Assembly: GCA_036478595.1 (NCBI GenBank)
Contig: JAZGEF010000036.1
Location: forward strand, 124,001 to 188,000
DNA length: 64,000 bases
DNA from: Granulosicoccus sp036478595
Lineage (GTDB): Bacteria > Pseudomonadota > Gammaproteobacteria > Granulosicoccales > Granulosicoccaceae
Reading direction: 5' to 3'
How positions within the stretch are numbered: the first letter of the stretch is position 1; every line of letters starts with the position of its first letter. Position numbers and translations under genes: made by a program. Below the pieces are notes generated by a model, which did no database searches, was not told where the DNA came from, and saw nothing but the letters and a program-made list of their open reading frames with translations. Of this stretch, positions 7,588-16,774 are shown piece after piece.

Positions 7588-8811
7588 GTGACTTTTCAGG
7601 CATTTATTGCCACAAACGCACGTTGGCTCCTAGCTGGGTTGGTGTTGACGTTTTTCTCCAGTGTCGGGCAAACATTTTTTATCGGCTTTTATTCTGCAGA
7701 GCTACGTGGGGCCTTATCTCTGAGCCATGGTGAGTTCGGCCTGATTTACATGGTGGCCACGCTGGGAAGCGCTATATCATTGGTTTTCTTAGGTAAATCG
7801 GTTGATATTTGGCCCGTTAGGCAGATGGCAGCAGTCACAGTAGCGGGATTATGCATCGCCTGTTTTTTCATGGCAAATGCCGCAAGCGTGCCTGTATTGC
7901 TGGTTACAATTTATCTATTACGGTTGCTTGGCCAGGGCATGATGTCCCACATAGCCGTTACTGCAATGGGGCGTTGGTATTCTCGCGAACGCGGCCGTGC
8001 CATAGCTGTTTGTACTTTGGGTCATCAATTGGGTGATGGGTTGCTGCCGCTGGTGTTGGTTGGCCTGAGTTCTTGGGTCAGTTGGCAGAAGCAATGGTAC
8101 ATATTTGCGTCAGCTTTACTGCTTATAGCGCTGCCGTTGCTGCTAACTCTATTGCAAAAAGATCGAACCCCTCGAGCCTTGGTTGATAGTGATTCTAGCG
8201 ACATTCTCAGCTGGCGATTTGCACAGGTGCTTCGGGATTGGGCCTTTTATTTAATGTGTCTAACGGTATTAACTCCGTCGTTCATCGGGACATCAGTATT
8301 GTTCCAACAGGTTCATTTAAGAGAAGTGAAAGCGTGGTCTGCGGAGACATTGGCCTCAGCTTTTATTTGTATGGCCTTGGCTAATATGCTTGTCGGCATG
8401 CTAGCGGGAATGGCCGTTGATCGATTTAGTGCTACACGCGGCTTACCGTTTTTTTTGTTGCCGTTATCTGCCGCTTGTTTTGTATTATCGTATTTTCACG
8501 CGCCAGCTGCCGCGTATGTGTTTATGACTTTACTGGGTGTCAGCTATGGCATTTCCAATATCGTGTTTGGCGCTATTTGGGCCGAGAACTACGGCACTGA
8601 AAATCTTGGTGCTATCCGCTCTATTGCAACCGCAAGCATGGTGCTTGGCTCGGCCTTAAGCCCGGGAGTGTCTGGCTTGCTAATTGATCAGGGCGTTCAT
8701 CTGGATCAACAGCTTAGATATATGGGTACGTTTTGCTTGTGGTTACTGCTGGTGTTACTGCTTGTATCCAAAGTGCTGACTCGGCGCCGCATAGGAAGCA
8801 GCATTGGCTAA
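7588..8811 (+). CDS. MFS transporter
   Basis: 407 residues, GTG start, with about twelve hydrophobic helices in two six-helix halves. The loop after helix 2 reads GKSVDIWPVRQ, close to the MFS motif A pattern, and RWYSRERGRAIAV after helix 4 is typical of MFS members of the monocarboxylate/oxalate-formate type. It should be an inner-membrane secondary transporter. The substrate cannot be read from the sequence. There is no clear Shine-Dalgarno before the GTG, so the start is uncertain. It converges on the AEC transporter gene; a small perfect hairpin (CCGCAA/TTGCGG, 8812-8826) lies just beyond its stop but has no U-tract. Confidence 0.88.
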   Translation: MTFQAFIATNARWLLAGLVLTFFSSVGQTFFIGFYSAELRGALSLSHGEFGLIYMVATLGSAISLVFLGKSVDIWPVRQMAAVTVAGLCIACFFMANAASVPVLLVTIYLLRLLGQGMMSHIAVTAMGRWYSRERGRAIAVCTLGHQLGDGLLPLVLVGLSSWVSWQKQWYIFASALLLIALPLLLTLLQKDRTPRALVDSDSSDILSWRFAQVLRDWAFYLMCLTVLTPSFIGTSVLFQQVHLREVKAWSAETLASAFICMALANMLVGMLAGMAVDRFSATRGLPFFLLPLSAACFVLSYFHAPAAAYVFMTLLGVSYGISNIVFGAIWAENYGTENLGAIRSIATASMVLGSALSPGVSGLLIDQGVHLDQQLRYMGTFCLWLLLVLLLVSKVLTRRRIGSSIG

Positions 8812-8836
8812 CCGCAATCGTTGCGGCGATTAGCTG

Positions 8837-9808
8837 TCACCGCAAACCATTGCTAAGCAGGTAAAGCCAAAGCGTCAGGCTCACTACTGAAAACAGCGTC
8901 GAAACGACCACTGCACTTGATGCACGTTCTACCCAGACGTCATATTGTTGCGCTAACACAAATACATTGGTTGCAGCAGGCAGTGCTGCCATTAATACGG
9001 CGGCGTGCAGCCATACGCTGGGCAAGTCAGACATTGGTTTGAGTAATAGATAAACTAATACCGGGTGCAACACTAATTTGATCGGCACCAGGTAACTGAG
9101 TTCCACCGGCACGCGTTTAAGAGGACGCAAAGCGGCTGATACGCCCATTACGAACAAGGCGCAAGGTGCGGCAGCTGATGCAAGCATGGTTAGTAGGCTG
9201 TCAAGAGCAACGGGTGGTTGAAATTGTGCGCTGGCAGCCGCAATGCCAGCAATCGTTGACAAGATAAGTGGATGGCTAAGGACTTTTTTAACGATGCCAA
9301 GCAGCATAGGAAGCAGCGGCGGACGTTTATCTTTATTGCGCTTATCATTACTACGCTTATCATTACTAAAAGCCATCAGCAGTGGCGCCAGCGTGAAGTG
9401 CATAGTGTTATCCAAACAAAATATCAGCGCTACTGGCACACCTGCCTCAGGGCCGAATGCTGCCATTGCTAACGGTGGGCCAAGATAACCAATATTGCCA
9501 TACGCACCTGCAAAACCTTGTATTGTCGAATTTTCCGTGCTTTGCTGACGAAATTTAGCGATAAAAAAACACAAAAAGAAAATGGTGAACGTCGAGAACG
9601 AGGTTTTTAGCAAAAAGCTGGCGTTGCGAAATTCTTCCAATGGTGTTTGCGCTAGCAATTTGTAAATCAATGGCGGGAGGGCGATATACATGATGAAAAA
9701 ATTCATCCATGCAAGGCCCTCTAAAGTAATTCGATTTAAGCGCCCACTGATGTAGCCAAGCAAAATCAGCCCAAACAGGGGTGCAACCATTTCAATAATT
9801 TGCAGCAT
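8837..9808 (-). CDS. AEC-family (auxin efflux carrier type) transporter
   Basis: 323 residues with about ten membrane helices. The AEC features are an N-terminal LFGLILLGYISGR helix, the conserved NIGYLGPPLAMAAFG segment after the first half, and the PAATNVFVLAQQYDV motif near the C-terminus. Members export or import small carboxylates; the substrate is unknown. The central cytoplasmic loop contains SNDKRSNDKRNKDKRP, a run of Lys/Arg-rich repeats encoded by three 15-bp DNA units (9324-9368). The family does not need such a loop, so it looks like a local expansion. Confidence 0.88.
   Translation of the reverse strand: MLQIIEMVAPLFGLILLGYISGRLNRITLEGLAWMNFFIMYIALPPLIYKLLAQTPLEEFRNASFLLKTSFSTFTIFFLCFFIAKFRQQSTENSTIQGFAGAYGNIGYLGPPLAMAAFGPEAGVPVALIFCLDNTMHFTLAPLLMAFSNDKRSNDKRNKDKRPPLLPMLLGIVKKVLSHPLILSTIAGIAAASAQFQPPVALDSLLTMLASAAAPCALFVMGVSAALRPLKRVPVELSYLVPIKLVLHPVLVYLLLKPMSDLPSVWLHAAVLMAALPAATNVFVLAQQYDVWVERASSAVVVSTLFSVVSLTLWLYLLSNGLR
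9324..9368. repeat. Three 15-bp tandem units inside the AEC gene
   Basis: Units start at 9324, 9339 and 9354. The second and third are identical (CGCTTATCATTACTA) and the first is diverged (CGTTTATCTTTATTG). They lie in frame on the opposite strand and encode a charged DKR-containing loop between membrane helices. Copy-number change by slippage would keep the reading frame. Confidence 0.85.
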
Positions 9809-9934
9809 TTAGATTGCGCTAAACGTTTTAGATGTATAAATTTTGGTGCTGCTGACGGCAACAAACATGGATTTATCCCCCGGGGGTGCCAGATGCACTC
9901 CGGCAGATGAAAGTTTACGTCTTGGCGTGTAGAG

Positions 9935-11362
9935 TTAGTCGAAAATTTTTCCAGGGTTAAGCATATTTTTTGGATCAAGCGAGCGTTTCAGCTGTTTCAT
10001 TATCGATATCTCTACATCTGACTTACACAGATGTAAGTAAGCTTTTTTTATTTTGCCAATACCATGCTCAGCTGAGATGGATCCGCCCAGCGCTTGTAGT
10101 GGTTGGTAAACCAACTGATTTACATGGTCATGTAGTTGCGCAGCTTGCATCGCATCGTTGGTGATTGCTTGCTCCTGCGGCGCAATCTGTAGATGCAAAT
10201 TGCCGTCGGCTATATGGCCATATACACAGAAAATCAGATTAGGCAATTGTTTGACAAGTGCCGCTTCTAACTCTGCAATATAGTGATCCATGCTTGCTAC
10301 CGGCAGGCTGATGTCGTAGCGAAATCTTGCTCCATAGTGCTTAGTGCATTCGACGTTTTCTCGGATTTCCCAAATTTGCCGCGATTGTTGGCTTGATTGT
10401 GCAATGGTTGCGTCGGTGATCGCACCAGCTTCTGCTAACTGCTCTATGGCTTGGTTAAACACCACTTCATCTTGTTGCACGTCAGCGCCACGCGATTCGA
10501 CCACTGCGTAGAAAGGGTAGTGGTTATCAAGAGGCGGCGATGATTTGCTATTGTTAGCGGTGCTAAGGCGATAAAAATTATTCCAGATTATTTCAAACGC
10601 GCTGAGCTGACCATTTAACTTGCTAGATAATGTATCTAGTGTAGCCGTGATTTGGCTAAATTGATCGAAGGCTAACAAGGCAGTTTGCACACTGCTGGGG
10701 GCGGGTTGTAGCCTCAGCACTGCACGAGTTACAACGCCTAGTGTGCCTTCGCTGCCGATAAACAATTGTTTAAGATCATAGCCTGCATTATTTTTTAGCA
10801 TTTGGTTAAGTGATGACATCACTGTGCCGTCCGCTAACACAGCTTCTAGCCCGAGCACTTGATTACGCATCATGCCGTAACGCAGCACTGATAATCCACC
10901 TGCGTTGGTGGCTATGTTGCCGCCGATAGTGCATGAACCGCGAGCACCTAAGTCGAGCGGGAAGTATTTGTCAGCATCAGCTGCAGCCTTTTGGACCGTT
11001 TCAAGAATGCAGCCGGCCTGCACCGTCATGGTACTGCTCTGCAGGTCGATGTTCTCAATCTTGGTCATACGTTCAAGGGATAAAACTACATCGTCAGTGG
11101 TTGATTGCTCGCCTCCTACTAAACCGGTTAAGCCGCCATGGGTAACAAGTGATTGGTTTTCAGAGTTGCACGCTGCCAATACTTTGCTCACTTGTTCAGT
11201 CGTCGTTGGCATCACCAACGCGAGCGCTTCGGGTGGCCTGGCGTCGTTGAAGTGTCGGGATCGTTGGTTTAAGGCTTCACCTTGTAAAAGATTGCGCTCA
11301 CCTACGATGTCACTTAGCGCTTGTATAAGCTCTTGTTTGAGTTTTTGCGTTAGGACGCCCAT
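9935..11362 (-). CDS. FAD-linked oxidase, GlcD / D-2-hydroxyglutarate dehydrogenase family
   Basis: 475 residues from ATG 11362, whose A is also the last base of the upstream stop (TAATG); a longer frame from 11392 exists but would run into gcdH. The vanillyl-alcohol-oxidase-type FAD domain shows THGGLTGLVGGEQ and DLGARGSCTIGGNIATNAGG. The C-terminal substrate-binding half shows YGHIADGNLHLQ and SAEHGIGKIKKAYL, as in D-2-hydroxyglutarate, D-lactate and glycolate dehydrogenases. It should oxidise a D-2-hydroxy acid and pass electrons through FAD. Coupling to glutaryl-CoA dehydrogenase favours D-2-hydroxyglutarate, but that is inference. Confidence 0.88.
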   Translation of the reverse strand: MGVLTQKLKQELIQALSDIVGERNLLQGEALNQRSRHFNDARPPEALALVMPTTTEQVSKVLAACNSENQSLVTHGGLTGLVGGEQSTTDDVVLSLERMTKIENIDLQSSTMTVQAGCILETVQKAAADADKYFPLDLGARGSCTIGGNIATNAGGLSVLRYGMMRNQVLGLEAVLADGTVMSSLNQMLKNNAGYDLKQLFIGSEGTLGVVTRAVLRLQPAPSSVQTALLAFDQFSQITATLDTLSSKLNGQLSAFEIIWNNFYRLSTANNSKSSPPLDNHYPFYAVVESRGADVQQDEVVFNQAIEQLAEAGAITDATIAQSSQQSRQIWEIRENVECTKHYGARFRYDISLPVASMDHYIAELEAALVKQLPNLIFCVYGHIADGNLHLQIAPQEQAITNDAMQAAQLHDHVNQLVYQPLQALGGSISAEHGIGKIKKAYLHLCKSDVEISIMKQLKRSLDPKNMLNPGKIFD

Positions 11363-12591
11363 TAAAAGAATGCCTGGATCCCGGTTTGGCAACGACCGAG
11401 TATCAAGGCGTGTATGTCATGGGTGCCTTCGTAAGTATTAACTGCTTCAAGATTCATTACGTGACGTATCACGCCGTATTCATCTGATACGCCGTTGCCG
11501 CCGAGCATGTCACGTGCGGTCCGCGCAATGTCCAGCGCGTGACCGGTGTTGTTGCGCTTCATAAGCGAAATTAATTCTGCTGATGCTTGCCCACTATCCA
11601 ATAATCGACCCAACCTTAAACTACCTTGCAGGCCAAGAGTGATATCGGTTTGCATGTCAGCTAGCTTGCGCTGGATTAGCTGAGTTGCTGCTAGCGGCTT
11701 TCCAAACTGTTTGCGATCTAAGGTGTATTGCAGTGCTTGATGCCAACAGGCTTCAGCCGCTCCCATTGCACCCCAGCTGATTCCGTAGCGGGCTCGATTT
11801 AAACAACCGAATGGCCCAGCTAACCCTTGCGCGTCAGGCAGCAGTTTATCGTCGCCAATATGGGCATCGTTTAGCATGATCATACCGGTGGTCGATGCAC
11901 GGAGTGAAAACTTGCCCTCAATTTTAGGCGTGCTTAAGCCTTTGCATTCGCGATCAACAATAAAGCCCTTTATTTTGTTGTCATGCGCATCAGACTTGGC
12001 CCAGACCACGCAGACATCAGCAATTGGCGAATTGGTGATCCAGTTTTTAGAGCCATTAAGTACATAGCCGCCATCAACTTTGGTGGCACGGGTGATCATG
12101 GATGAGGGGTCGGAGCCGTGATCGGGTTCCGTTAGTCCAAAACAACCCACCCATTCACCGGAGGCTAGTTTGGGTAAATAGTGTTTTCGTTGTTCTTCTG
12201 TGCCGTAAGCATATATCGGATGCATCACAAGCGACGACTGCACTGACATGGCAGAGCGATACCCAGAATCAACGCGTTCAACCTCGCGAGCAGCCAATCC
12301 ATAGCTCACATAGGAGGTTTCGCTACCGCCGTATTTAGCGGGCAGTGTCATGCCCAACATACCAAGCTCCCCCAACTCATTCATGATTTCGCGATCAAAT
12401 TGCTCATGCCGGTTTGCGTGAACCGCGCGAGGCAGTAGCTTTTCTTGACAGTAGCTGGCGCAAGAGTCTCTGATTAGCCGTTCTTCTTCGCTTAGCTGTT
12501 GATCGAGCAAGGCGATATCGTCCCATTGCGCCGCAGCGGGTTTTGCACGGGCTTTTTCAGGGCTGGCGATAGTGTGCGAACCGTCGGGCAT
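11362..12591 (-). CDS. gcdH: Glutaryl-CoA dehydrogenase
   Basis: 409 residues. The enzyme oxidatively decarboxylates glutaryl-CoA to crotonyl-CoA, using FAD and electron-transfer flavoprotein, late in lysine, tryptophan and some aromatic degradation routes. The sequence shows the acyl-CoA dehydrogenase fold with GCFGLTEPDHGSDPSSM, the GlcdH-type NGSKNWITNSPIADV, GISWGAMGAAEACWHQALQY, and the catalytic Glu in NTYEGTHDIHALILGR. AAGGAG lies nine bases before the ATG. It is co-transcribed with the FAD oxidase and divergent from the adaptor gene at 12751. Confidence 0.95.
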   Translation of the reverse strand: MPDGSHTIASPEKARAKPAAAQWDDIALLDQQLSEEERLIRDSCASYCQEKLLPRAVHANRHEQFDREIMNELGELGMLGMTLPAKYGGSETSYVSYGLAAREVERVDSGYRSAMSVQSSLVMHPIYAYGTEEQRKHYLPKLASGEWVGCFGLTEPDHGSDPSSMITRATKVDGGYVLNGSKNWITNSPIADVCVVWAKSDAHDNKIKGFIVDRECKGLSTPKIEGKFSLRASTTGMIMLNDAHIGDDKLLPDAQGLAGPFGCLNRARYGISWGAMGAAEACWHQALQYTLDRKQFGKPLAATQLIQRKLADMQTDITLGLQGSLRLGRLLDSGQASAELISLMKRNNTGHALDIARTARDMLGGNGVSDEYGVIRHVMNLEAVNTYEGTHDIHALILGRCQTGIQAFF

Positions 12592-12750
12592 GCTTTTAGC
12601 TCCTTGAATCCAAATAGATGGATATATTTTGATGTTGCGTGTCGGTTTGACCGCAAGCGGCCAAATCGTTAGCGTTTCGCCTAGTTTAGCGGTTCTGCTG
12701 GCTTGTAAGTTGCACGTTGGTCTTAATTACCGAAGATATGCAGTATCTAC

Positions 12751-14640
12751 ATGGCGTTAAGCGCTGATACCAATAAAAAGAGCGATCCTGTCGCTCAAGT
12801 GAACGCAGCGTCAGACTCGGCTGTGTCTACGCATAACATGGTTTGGCTACACTGGCTAAGTGAAATGTTGCCAGATTGCGGTTGGTTTGCGCTGATCTCA
12901 GCCGATGGTGCAGCGAATACTTTGAAATTGAGTGCTTGTTTGCCGCAGGAGCAGGCCTTGCCTGCTGGTTTGTTGGTAATTGCAGCACAAGCCATAAAAC
13001 GTACAGAACCTTGCCAATGCCGACTAACAGGCACTGTCGGTGCCGAAGCCTTGGCGATGCCATTGCTTGCACATGAGGGCGAACAACTCGTGCTGTTGCT
13101 CGATAGCCAGCCGCTTGATATCAGAAAAAAGCAATCTACTGTACAGCTCGTTTTATGGGCATCACGTTGGTTAAGCCAACCCTCATCACTGCCCGTATCA
13201 GAGCAAGAATACCTAATAGATGCGCCAGCCTTGTCGCAAAAAATGATCTTCGATTTTGATCAGCATGGCAGCGTCGCATCGGTTGCGATGGCCTTGGTTA
13301 ATCAGGTGGCGACTATGCCCGGCACGCGTCGGGTTTCCGTGGCTGAGGTGAATGGTCCGGCACCCCGGGGTCCGGCGCTCCGGGGTCCGGCCAACCAAGG
13401 TCCGGCTTCCGGGGCATCGGTAATCCAATTACTGGCTGTATCAGGATTATCGAAAGTCGATTCGCGCCGTGCATCTGCGCAGCAGGTGATCCATGCGATG
13501 CAGGAAGTCGTCATGGCAAACACAACGACATTCTATGCAAGAGATCTACATTCAATTGATTTACCAGCACATAAAATGCTGCACGAATCAAACAAAAATA
13601 CGGTTATTTATGGGCTAATTCATCGCCTGCCAAGCGAGCGTAATGGTGTTGTGCTGTTAATTGAACAAGATGAGCAGTTAAAACCAGTCAATATCACTGC
13701 GCTACATAGAGAACTAGCGCCATGCATGGCGATGTTGAGTGTCTTACATCGCAGCTCGCGATCACTGCCACGAAAACTGCGTGATGAGGCGACGGGTTTG
13801 GTGTCCTCAGTACGCGAGAGTCGATTTTTAGATAAGCATCTATTAGTGTTTGTTTGCAGTATTTTAGCGATCACCGCCTTGTTATTACCAGTGCCTCATC
13901 GGGTAACGGTTACGGCATCCATCGAAGCGTCTGATCGACAAGTTCTAGTAGCCGCTCAAGCGGGCTATGTGTTGTCATCGCACGCTCGCGCTGGCGATAC
14001 GGTTCAGGAAGGGGATCTATTAGCCACCTTGGATGACAGAGATTTGCAACTCGTGACTGACAAATGGCACGGTGAAAAACTCAAAAATGAACAGGAATAT
14101 GCTCAAGCCCTGGCGTCTCATGATCGCATCTCCTTAAGTCGTTTACGCGCAGATGCCCTACGCATAGAGGCTGAGCTCACCCTGGCTGCGCAACAACTTG
14201 CTCGCAGCGAACTACGCGCACCCTTTGCTGGCGTGCTGCTCAGTGGTGATTTATCGCAATCTCTAGGGTCTCCAGTGGAAGAAGGTGATGTGTTGTTTGA
14301 AATTGGCTCCAAGGATGTCTATCGCTTGCAGATGGATGTTGATGAACACGATATCGCTTACATTGAACAAGGCCAGGCAGCCAAGATTCGCATGACCGCT
14401 TTGCCCGGGGTTACTTGGGATGCTCGACTCGATAACGTTTTGCCTGTGGCGATTGCCGAGCAAGGTGAAAGCGTCTTTCGAGTACCAGCGCAATTGTTGG
14501 GCAAGGCGAATGGTTTGCGCCCAGGCATGGCTGGTATCGGCAAAATATCCGTCGGATCGCGTAGCCTTATTTGGGTTATTACCCACGCGGTAACTGATCG
14601 ATTGCGTATAGGCGCTTGGAAACTAGGATTAATCCGATGA
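12751..14640 (+). CDS. HlyD-family membrane adaptor with a large N-terminal cytoplasmic region
   Basis: 629 residues. There is no signal peptide: the first ~360 residues are predicted to be cytoplasmic, then one helix (VFVCSILAITALLLP, about 367-381) leads into a periplasmic adaptor with a barrel-sandwich half (VAAQAGYVLSSHARAGDTVQEGD), a short helical hairpin and the second half (RSELRAPFAGVLLSGDL), as in HlyD/EmrA proteins. The N-terminal part might contain a GAF-like sensory domain, which I could not verify. Residues 202-221 (GPAPRGPALRGPANQGPASG) are a repeat. It is coupled (ATGA) to the M50 protease gene and is part of a three-gene membrane system with no ABC ATPase nearby. The Shine-Dalgarno is weak. 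Confidence 0.8.
   Translation: MALSADTNKKSDPVAQVNAASDSAVSTHNMVWLHWLSEMLPDCGWFALISADGAANTLKLSACLPQEQALPAGLLVIAAQAIKRTEPCQCRLTGTVGAEALAMPLLAHEGEQLVLLLDSQPLDIRKKQSTVQLVLWASRWLSQPSSLPVSEQEYLIDAPALSQKMIFDFDQHGSVASVAMALVNQVATMPGTRRVSVAEVNGPAPRGPALRGPANQGPASGASVIQLLAVSGLSKVDSRRASAQQVIHAMQEVVMANTTTFYARDLHSIDLPAHKMLHESNKNTVIYGLIHRLPSERNGVVLLIEQDEQLKPVNITALHRELAPCMAMLSVLHRSSRSLPRKLRDEATGLVSSVRESRFLDKHLLVFVCSILAITALLLPVPHRVTVTASIEASDRQVLVAAQAGYVLSSHARAGDTVQEGDLLATLDDRDLQLVTDKWHGEKLKNEQEYAQALASHDRISLSRLRADALRIEAELTLAAQQLARSELRAPFAGVLLSGDLSQSLGSPVEEGDVLFEIGSKDVYRLQMDVDEHDIAYIEQGQAAKIRMTALPGVTWDARLDNVLPVAIAEQGESVFRVPAQLLGKANGLRPGMAGIGKISVGSRSLIWVITHAVTDRLRIGAWKLGLIR
13354..13413. repeat. Four 15-bp tandem units inside the adaptor gene
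   Basis: GGTCCGGC recurs at 13354, 13369, 13384 and 13399, exactly 15 bases apart, encoding four five-residue units of the form GPAxx. The tract is far more GC-rich than its surroundings. It probably forms a flexible proline linker in the cytoplasmic part of the adaptor. Confidence 0.9.
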
Positions 14641-16760
14641 CGGCACAAACGCCATTGCAGCAACTGGCCGAATGCAAGCCAAAGATTGCAGAAAATGTTG
14701 TCAAACAAAGTCTAATGATTCGAGGTGAGCTTTGGGTCCTTCTACAAAACTCGATCAATGGCGAGCACCTTCGTTTGAATGCAGCGGCAGCGCAATGGCT
14801 GGATGCGTTTGATGGTGAAACAACCGTAGCGACAGTACTAAACAACGCCCAGGCTGACGACGCAACCGCTCAACAAGTTTTTGAGTGCCTTAATCTGCTG
14901 GGGCAGGCAGACATGGTTGTGTTGGGTGCCGCTGATGAGCATGCGCGTTTGTTTGCTCAGCATGAAAACCACAATTCGATGGCGAAGCAGCGTAAGCGAA
15001 ATCCATTGGCGATACGGTTTCCTCTACTTGATCCAGATGCCTGGCTAAGCTCAAACTCAAGTCGATGGTCACTATTTTTCAATAGGTATTTTGCGTATTT
15101 CATTGCTAGTGTGCTTGTGATCGCACTAATTCTAGCGTTTGTTAACGCCGATGGTTTGCGACAGAGTTGGAGCAATCTATCTGGCTCGCCATCGCACTGG
15201 TGGTGGTATGGTTTGTTGTTTCCACTGTTAAAATTATTACACGAGCTAGCGCACGCAATTTGTATAAAACGATGGGGCGGGGCGGTGCATGAAGCGGGCA
15301 TCACCTTATTGGTGTTGATGCCCATTCCTTATGTGGATGCCAGTGACTCCTGGTTTTTCGAAAAACGATCACATCGTTTGATCACCGCTGCAGCTGGCAT
15401 TATTGCTGAAACCGTTGCAGTCGCATTTGCACTTATTGTGTGGAGTATGGTAGAGCCCGGTTTGCTGCGAGATTTCGCATTTGCCATTGCTGTATTGGGC
15501 ACAGTGTCAACACTACTGTTTAACGCCAACCCATTATTGCGCTTTGATGGTTACTTCATATTGCAAGACTTGATCGATATGCCTAATTTAGGGTCTCGTG
15601 CCAGTGCCTATTATCGTTATTTGGTTAGACGTTATGCCTTCAAGGTAACCACAGCGGTAACACCATGCACAGCCGTTGGTGAGCGGCGTTGGTTACTTGG
15701 GTATGGCGCGGCTGCTTTTTTTTATAGGATATTCATTACCTTAACCATTGCTTTATTTTTGGCTAAGCAGTATTTTTTTATTGGTTTTGCCTTAGCTTTA
15801 CTGGCACTGTATCAGCTGCTGGCTAAACCAGCTGTTAAAGCCATTGCGTACTTACGTAATTCTGTTGAGATCGATCAAATTCGAGATTCAGTCGTGATGA
15901 AAAGTACAGGCATGGTAGTAGCCGTCACAATCACTATTGCTTTTATACCGCTGCCTTCAAGCACACGTGCAGAGGGCGTTGTATGGGTTCCCAGCCAAGC
16001 GCAAGTGTTTGCTGGAGAAACTGGCACACTGCATACGCAGCATGTTAAGGCGGGCGAGAGTGTTGAGGCTGGTGATTTACTATTCACATTGACATCTCAT
16101 AAGCTTAACGCACTTTATAAGGTGGTTAGTAGCAAACAACAATCTGTGACTGTCGACTACCGCGCCGCTAGAACAAACGATATCGAAGAAGCCAGGCAGT
16201 TGGCTGTTGATCTTAAATCGCTAGATTCTCAATTAGTGATACTGGGGCAACGGCAGGCGGCGTTACAGATTCGAGCTAGCCGCGCTGGTGTCTTCGCGCT
16301 AAGTAGTGCTAGAGCATTGTTGGGTAGTTATATCAAACAGGGTGATCAGCTGGCGTTTTTAGTAGCTGACAATAATTTGGTGGTGCGTGCCGTGATTGAT
16401 CAGGGCGCTATGGGTAGGATCGACAAAGGTGTGACGCGGTCCACAATTCGGTTAGCCGACAATTTCTCTAATCCCCTCCAATCAGAAGTGATTCAACACG
16501 TTCCCTCCGGAAATCACCAACTTCCTAGCCCATCCCTGGCTTATAACGGTCGCAGCGGCATAGCAGTTGCTTCTGCCGAGGGTGAAGAACTAAAAACCGC
16601 CGAGCGGGTGTTCCATGTTGAGCTCTCGCTGCCTGTTGAAAGTCGGGTTGTTGGAATTGGTGGCAGGGCATACGTAAATTTACAACACTGGCCAGAGTCT
16701 CTTGGCAGGCGCTGGTGGCGATCAGCACGTCAATTATTGCTAAAACAACTAACCGTATAA
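14637..16760 (+). CDS. PqqD-like / M50 zinc metalloprotease / HlyD-like fusion protein
   Basis: 707 residues from ATG 14637 (ATGA overlap with the previous stop, AGGA seven bases upstream). Residues about 1-105 resemble a PqqD-type peptide-binding domain. Then comes a multi-helix site-2-protease-like core with HELAHA (His202 and His206 zinc ligands, Glu203 catalytic) and NANPLLRFDGY (Asp304 third ligand), so both M50 motifs are intact. After a last membrane helix near residue 435, a HlyD-like periplasmic region follows (QVFAGETGTLHTQHVKAGESVEAGD). Such proteins are annotated as putative peptide zinc metalloproteases related to YydH. It probably cleaves or matures a peptide within the membrane while docking to the adaptors; no substrate is known. 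Confidence 0.88.
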   Translation: MTAQTPLQQLAECKPKIAENVVKQSLMIRGELWVLLQNSINGEHLRLNAAAAQWLDAFDGETTVATVLNNAQADDATAQQVFECLNLLGQADMVVLGAADEHARLFAQHENHNSMAKQRKRNPLAIRFPLLDPDAWLSSNSSRWSLFFNRYFAYFIASVLVIALILAFVNADGLRQSWSNLSGSPSHWWWYGLLFPLLKLLHELAHAICIKRWGGAVHEAGITLLVLMPIPYVDASDSWFFEKRSHRLITAAAGIIAETVAVAFALIVWSMVEPGLLRDFAFAIAVLGTVSTLLFNANPLLRFDGYFILQDLIDMPNLGSRASAYYRYLVRRYAFKVTTAVTPCTAVGERRWLLGYGAAAFFYRIFITLTIALFLAKQYFFIGFALALLALYQLLAKPAVKAIAYLRNSVEIDQIRDSVVMKSTGMVVAVTITIAFIPLPSSTRAEGVVWVPSQAQVFAGETGTLHTQHVKAGESVEAGDLLFTLTSHKLNALYKVVSSKQQSVTVDYRAARTNDIEEARQLAVDLKSLDSQLVILGQRQAALQIRASRAGVFALSSARALLGSYIKQGDQLAFLVADNNLVVRAVIDQGAMGRIDKGVTRSTIRLADNFSNPLQSEVIQHVPSGNHQLPSPSLAYNGRSGIAVASAEGEELKTAERVFHVELSLPVESRVVGIGGRAYVNLQHWPESLGRRWWRSARQLLLKQLTV

Positions 16761-16774
16761 CGAGTGATGCACCG

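Noticed and set aside
10905..11441. 178-codon rightward open frame opposite the FAD oxidase and gcdH
   Set aside because: It is antisense to two well-supported genes and its protein shows no motifs; composition is that of a shadow frame.
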